DNA of 8,013 bases from Chloroflexota bacterium. GTDB lineage: Bacteria > Chloroflexota > Anaerolineae > Promineifilales > Promineifilaceae. The stretch's first letter is position 1. Every line of letters begins with the position of its first letter. The notes under the pieces are model-generated. The model was not told the origin of the DNA. It did no database searches and saw only the letters and a program-made list of their open reading frames with translations. The DNA is taken from the NCBI GenBank assembly GCA_008501785.1, contig QQUD01000990.1:1-8013 (forward strand), in the 5' to 3' direction. Positions 4,976 through 8,013 of this stretch are shown here, piece by piece. The translations under genes and the position numbers were made by a program.

Positions 4976-6460
4976 TCATTGCCCCAACGTTGTGATGAAC
5001 TCTCCTTTTTCATCATGAATAGTGATCTTCAGCGGCGAATGATCTTGTGAACGACGAGAGGTATGGCAAAAGCATGGATCGTAGGCGCGGAAGACCATTT
5101 CGATACGGTTTCGCAATCCTTTAGTCTGAACTTTGCCTTTTATTATAAACGTTTGCGACGCTTTTTTTACGGACATTAGAATAGGAGCATGGTTGTTAGT
5201 GGTTCCCATTGTCAGCTCAATGTGGGTAACTTTGCCTTGTTTGTTAGCCTTGTAATGGTGAGTGAGCAATCCACGAGGGGCAGCAACGATGCCAATTCCT
5301 TCGGTGGGTCGTCTCATGATGGGAATGCGTGTGGTTGAATGGGTAATCTCAGGGTCTTTGGCTAATGTTTCCATTTGTTCGGCAGCATAGAGCAGTTCGA
5401 TCAGCCTTGCCCACTGGTTTGCGAGTGGTTGATGGATGGGTTGGTAACGGCCGTTACCCCTCACCCTCCCCAGCATTTCATATATCTTTTCAAACTCAGC
5501 CTGGGCTAAAGGAGTCGCCATACCATCTGCTGCATTGAGTCGTGCTAATGGGGTTGCGCAATAAACACCACTTTTGGGTCCAGATTCAAACCCTTTCCAA
5601 CCCACTTGTTTCAAATAAAGGAAATTTATTCCACTCTGGAGAACAACAGCTTCAACTATATGTTTTTGATAGTCATATTGATAAAATTTTGCGAACTCAT
5701 CCCCATTTGGAGCAACAACTCGAATCATGCCATCATAAAAATTAACACGATTATTGCCGTCAACCATGCCCATGTAATAAGTTGGTTGTGTAAACGTATC
5801 TGAGAAAATCAGATTGATTGATTTCTCATTTGCCAACACCTCATCGGCAAACAACTTGAGACAGAATTGGGCAAATGCAATGTTTTGCCGCGCCACATCG
5901 ATAAACAGTTCCTGAACTTCTTTTGTCACATGACGACGCCATCCGCCAGCTATACCTGTTTTCGGATTAGCCCCGCGTCCTGCTAAGAGACGCATTGCCC
6001 GCAAGTTACGACGCTGACACGCGATAACCTGCCTACCTAACTCATTTCCTGCTTGATTCAATAACTTTTGAATGTTTAAATGAGAAGGGGAGGCTTCCGA
6101 TTTCTTCATGAAACCGGCCCCCCCTAATGCATAAAATCGGTTTGCATGCTCCATCACAAAATACGCCATGTAATACATTTCACGAATTTTGCGAACGGCC
6201 GTTGTGGGCAGCACATCAAACAACGCGTCCAAAGCTTTTGTAGACGCCATGTGATGCGCCTTTGAACAACTGGCGAAAAGCCGACTTGTCATATGTGGCA
6301 TTTCCATAACTGGACGCCCAATACAAACTTGTTCGATTTTATGCAGCGTTGGCACAATAAAACTGATGTTGGAAACATCCCCTTCATCATTTAAAAAGAT
6401 ATTGATCTTTCTGAGACCTTCCTGGCATTCGAGTGGGTCCGATTTGTGATTACCGGTCAT
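4976..6460 (-). CDS. [NiFe] hydrogenase large-subunit paralogue with altered metal ligands
   Basis: This 494-residue, full-length member of the group 3-type large-subunit family is cytoplasmic. Family blocks: an EG remnant of the N-terminal RxEGH motif (E14-G15), GRPVMEMPHMTSR (48-60), AHHMASTKALD (68-78), PLARLN (304-309), PTEGIG (385-390), APRG (394-397), GTTNN (419-423) and YDPC (460-463). The usual RxCGxC is R60-L-F62-A-S-C65, so one Ni cysteine is Phe. The usual DPCxxCxxH is D461-P-C463-F-C465-H-T-S, giving CxC and no processing His. EAPRG is AAPRG (Glu to Ala). By hand it is about 63% identical (50/79) to the neighbouring intact large subunit between PTEGIG and DPC. H2 activity is therefore unlikely or altered; a NuoD-like structural or quinone/electron-relay role is inferred. 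AGAGGGG precedes the ATG. Confidence 0.88.
   Translation of the reverse strand: MTGNHKSDPLECQEGLRKINIFLNDEGDVSNISFIVPTLHKIEQVCIGRPVMEMPHMTSRLFASCSKAHHMASTKALDALFDVLPTTAVRKIREMYYMAYFVMEHANRFYALGGAGFMKKSEASPSHLNIQKLLNQAGNELGRQVIACQRRNLRAMRLLAGRGANPKTGIAGGWRRHVTKEVQELFIDVARQNIAFAQFCLKLFADEVLANEKSINLIFSDTFTQPTYYMGMVDGNNRVNFYDGMIRVVAPNGDEFAKFYQYDYQKHIVEAVVLQSGINFLYLKQVGWKGFESGPKSGVYCATPLARLNAADGMATPLAQAEFEKIYEMLGRVRGNGRYQPIHQPLANQWARLIELLYAAEQMETLAKDPEITHSTTRIPIMRRPTEGIGIVAAPRGLLTHHYKANKQGKVTHIELTMGTTNNHAPILMSVKKASQTFIIKGKVQTKGLRNRIEMVFRAYDPCFCHTSRRSQDHSPLKITIHDEKGEFITTLGQ
5446..5455. repeat. Iterated palindrome AACGGCCGTT, copy 6
   Basis: Perfect copy whose flanks extend it to a 16-bp palindrome (GGTAACGGCCGTTACC, 5443-5458), the longest in the window. 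Read as Asn336-Gly-Arg338 of the second large subunit. Confidence 0.9.
6194..6203. repeat. Iterated palindrome AACGGCCGTT, copy 7
   Basis: Perfect copy read as Thr87-Ala-Val89 of the second large subunit, in the helix after the AHHMASTKALD block. Confidence 0.9.
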
Positions 6461-6518
6461 ATTTACCCCTCTTTTGTCAGTGGCCTGCTATTCGATTATG
6501 CCAATTTTGGGTGCATAG

Positions 6519-7028
6519 TTATGATGAGCCTGTGATGGTTGCTGCTAATGATTCAATGCGCAGGTCACGCAAACGGTCACGGACAATTTGTCCTGCCTTT
6601 AAAATCATCAAATATCCAAAATCCGATTGTTCTTCGAATAATGTTCGCAATTTTTCGGCATCAAACTTGACCACTTGACAGCTTGTGAGTGCTGTCCCTC
6701 CGGCTGTTGCCGTATGAGGGGGAATCAGTGCGGACCACGCGAAAACGTCTCCTGTGCCGACAGTGCTAACAGAAACATCTTTGGTTTTAATTTCACCCAA
6801 AAGCTGGTCAGAAACAGTCTGCTTTTTATCTCGATCTGGCACAGGAATACCCATGCTGACGGATCCTTTGGTTAGCAGGTAAAAGTGGTTAAGTTTATCA
6901 CCTTCATTAAAAAAGACGTGTCCGGTTTCTACTGAAATTTCTTCAGCAGCTTTTGCCAGTGTCACAAGTTGGTCATGCGTTAATCCTGCGAAAAAGGGGT
7001 AGCGGCGGAGTAGTTCAGGTGAGATCAT
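6519..7028 (-). CDS. Stand-alone cyclic-nucleotide-binding-fold (Crp-type) protein without DNA-binding domain
   Basis: This 169-residue protein is almost entirely a cNMP-binding beta-roll: residues 8-30 (RRYPFFAGLTHDQLVTLAKA) form the N-terminal helices, 35-60 the first strands, and 93-109 the phosphate-binding cassette position. A C-terminal helix covers 124-160. No helix-turn-helix follows, so it is not a classical Crp/Fnr regulator. The cassette reads GDVFAWSALIPPHTATA; the Glu and Arg that hold the cyclic phosphate in Crp are replaced (W98 and H105 region), so cAMP binding is doubtful. Such short proteins occur in group 3 hydrogenase gene clusters (recalled knowledge), probably as subunit-associated sensors or scaffolds. 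AAGGAGA five bases before the ATG supports the start. It lies 32 bases after the protease gene and 58 before the second large subunit. Confidence 0.83.
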   Translation of the reverse strand: MISPELLRRYPFFAGLTHDQLVTLAKAAEEISVETGHVFFNEGDKLNHFYLLTKGSVSMGIPVPDRDKKQTVSDQLLGEIKTKDVSVSTVGTGDVFAWSALIPPHTATAGGTALTSCQVVKFDAEKLRTLFEEQSDFGYLMILKAGQIVRDRLRDLRIESLAATITGSS

Positions 7029-7060
7029 GGGTTTCTCCTTAAGCGTTCCGTATTGAGATG

Positions 7061-7555
7061 CTATTCGTCAATATTTGTTGGGTGAAACGCTAATTCTTGT
7101 AAAACGGCCGTTACCGCACCAGGAATCGCGGCAGCAACGTCCGGTGTCGGTTCATTACTAAAATCCATCACATTTTCGACTTCAATCGCGTAGATAACCA
7201 CATCCTGCGGCAGATGCATATCCAGCGCCTTGCCTGCATCTAAAGCTGTTACCAAAGTTGTGTCATGGGCTGAGGCGGTGTGCTGGGTGGGGCTGACCGC
7301 ACGCAAATCATCGAGCGTCATCCGATGCATTTTCCCTGGCGTATTGCTGCCGTTCGTAAACGCATCCACAATGATGGCTCTGTCAAACCCAACCATCATT
7401 TCCATCAGCCGCAGTCCACCGACACAGGCTTCCGTCACCGTCACATCGGGGCGCGAATCTGCCAGCACCTTTTCCAATTCATAGGCAACCTTCACACCGA
7501 CGCCATCATCCGTGAGGATTGGATTGCCTAATCCAATAACTAATGTTTTATGCAT
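7061..7555 (-). CDS. [NiFe] hydrogenase maturation protease (HyaD/HybD/HycI family)
   Basis: This 164-residue endopeptidase removes the C-terminal tail of the hydrogenase large subunit once Ni is inserted. The N-terminus has the family signature GLGNPILTDDGVGV (8-21). The three Ni-sensing ligands are visible by position: D17 (equivalent to HybD Glu16), D64 in IIVDAF and H97 in SAHDTTL. The length is normal for the family. It follows the intact large subunit, which carries a 27-residue tail after DPCMSCATH and is its obvious substrate. The second large subunit lacks the processing His and may not be cut. No clear Shine-Dalgarno precedes the ATG at 7555, and there is an in-frame stop just upstream, so this start is fixed; translation may depend on read-through from upstream. 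It carries one palindrome copy at T149-A-V151. Confidence 0.93.
   Translation of the reverse strand: MHKTLVIGLGNPILTDDGVGVKVAYELEKVLADSRPDVTVTEACVGGLRLMEMMVGFDRAIIVDAFTNGSNTPGKMHRMTLDDLRAVSPTQHTASAHDTTLVTALDAGKALDMHLPQDVVIYAIEVENVMDFSNEPTPDVAAAIPGAVTAVLQELAFHPTNIDE
7103..7112. repeat. Iterated palindrome AACGGCCGTT, copy 8
   Basis: Perfect copy read as Thr149-Ala-Val151 in the last helix of the maturation protease. Confidence 0.9.
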
Positions 7556-7569
7556 AGCTTTTTAGCATT

Positions 7570-7644
7570 TCAGCTAGTCAGCTAGCCAGCTGGTCAGCCA
7601 GAAGCTGAAGTGCTGACTAGCTGATGTACTGACTAGCTTATGTA
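7570..7644. repeat. Nested repeats between hydrogenase large subunit and protease
   Basis: A 13-bp perfect inverted repeat (TCAGCTAGTCAGC 7570-7582; GCTGACTAGCTGA 7612-7624) encloses a spacer with the palindrome CCAGCTGG (7586-7593). Overlapping it is a 16-bp tandem duplication (CTGACTAGCTGATGTA 7613-7628 and 7629-7644, one mismatch), whose second unit covers the stop codon and last codons of the large subunit. It fills the whole gap between the two genes. Confidence 0.75.
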
Positions 7645-8013
7645 TATTGACTCAACCGTTTGTACTCATCACCATTGCTGTCGCGAATCACTACTTCCAA
7701 CGGCATTTGGCCGGGTAGAGAGTGAGTAGCGCAAGACATACATGGATCGTAGTTGCGGAATGCCATCTCAACTGTGTTCAACAGACCTTCGGTAACGACG
7801 GTGCCTTTCTTGATCAGGCCTTGCGCCGCTTTCTTCACCGACATCGCCATCGGTGCATAGTTGTTCGTTGTACCCACAATTAGATTCACGTTTGTGAGAA
7901 TACCATTCTCATCTGTTTTGTAATGATGGGTCAATGTGCCACGCGGTGCTTCCACGCAGCCAATGCCTTCGGTTGGTTTGCTGGTTACTTTCACACGCAC
8001 ATTAGGATCGGTG
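7638..8013 (-). CDS. [NiFe] hydrogenase large subunit, C-terminal part (partial)
   Basis: The frame is open to the right window edge, so only the last ~124 residues are seen and the apparent GTG start at 8000 is internal. The visible part has PTEGIGCVEAPRG, GTTNNYAP, and the complete Ni-binding and processing motif YDPCMSCATH. After the His comes a 27-residue tail ending SQYT, expected to be removed by the protease encoded next. EAPRG retains the active-site Arg. The motifs fit cytoplasmic group 3 (NAD(P)- or heterodisulfide-linked) hydrogenases; the subgroup cannot be decided without the N-terminus and upstream subunits. It is the likely functional partner in the locus. The last codons overlap a 16-bp tandem duplication. 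Confidence 0.92.
   Translation of the reverse strand, partial: TDPNVRVKVTSKPTEGIGCVEAPRGTLTHHYKTDENGILTNVNLIVGTTNNYAPMAMSVKKAAQGLIKKGTVVTEGLLNTVEMAFRNYDPCMSCATHSLPGQMPLEVVIRDSNGDEYKRLSQYT

Noticed and set aside
4976..6460. Second large subunit as a frameshifted pseudogene
   Set aside because: The frame is open over 494 codons, motifs on both sides of each altered site stay in register, and the C-terminal tail has the expected length. Sequencing error at two separate motifs is possible but less likely.
7570..7644. CRISPR-like array
   Set aside because: Units are only 10-16 bp, directly adjacent or inverted, with no uniform spacers and no cas genes in the window.

Overview
The window looks like a bacterial chromosome fragment, most likely from the Chloroflexota (Anaerolineae-like). 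This rests on three things: a Thr/Pro-rich extracellular linker protein with an SH3b domain, a fused transaldolase/phosphoglucose isomerase, and a group 3-type [NiFe] hydrogenase locus. The taxonomic call is inference. No rRNA, tRNA, CRISPR array, insertion sequence or integrase is visible, and no stretch longer than about 300 bases lacks a gene.

Layout, left to right. Bases 2-754 (+) hold the 3' end of a membrane-anchored protein with an SH3b domain. It converges on 835-1794 (-), an APH/fructosamine-kinase-like phosphotransferase. A 255-base intergenic stretch rich in hairpins (1795-2049) follows. From 8013 down to 2050 all genes lie on the minus strand, in transcription order: the C-terminus of a [NiFe] hydrogenase large subunit with an intact metal motif (8013-7638); a HyaD/HybD-type maturation protease (7555-7061); a stand-alone cyclic-nucleotide-binding-fold protein (7028-6519); a second, paralogous hydrogenase large subunit (6460-4976); a NuoB/EchC-like small subunit (4920-4423); and a Tal-Pgi fusion (4296-2050). 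Most of these genes have strong AGGAGG-like ribosome binding sites.

Two things stand out. First, the last part of this run carries intact reading frames whose active sites appear stripped. The second large subunit has lost one N-terminal Ni cysteine (C to F at residue 62), and its C-terminal CxxC has become CxC with the processing His gone. The Tal-Pgi fusion has Glu where the Schiff-base Lys should be (residue 138), Asn where a key Asp should be (residue 17), and altered sugar-phosphate loops in the Pgi half. The small subunit keeps all four cysteines for a [4Fe-4S] cluster. This could be a repurposed redox or scaffold module that echoes how complex I (NuoD/NuoB) arose from hydrogenases.

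Second, the 10-bp palindrome AACGGCCGTT occurs eight times perfectly and twice with one mismatch in 8 kb. It lies in both functional and degenerate genes and is always read as Thr-Ala-Val or Asn-Gly-Arg when perfect. This is a highly iterated palindrome comparable in behaviour to cyanobacterial HIP1. A separate repeat family with compensatory changes in its hairpin stems sits just upstream of tal-pgi and supplies its ribosome binding site.
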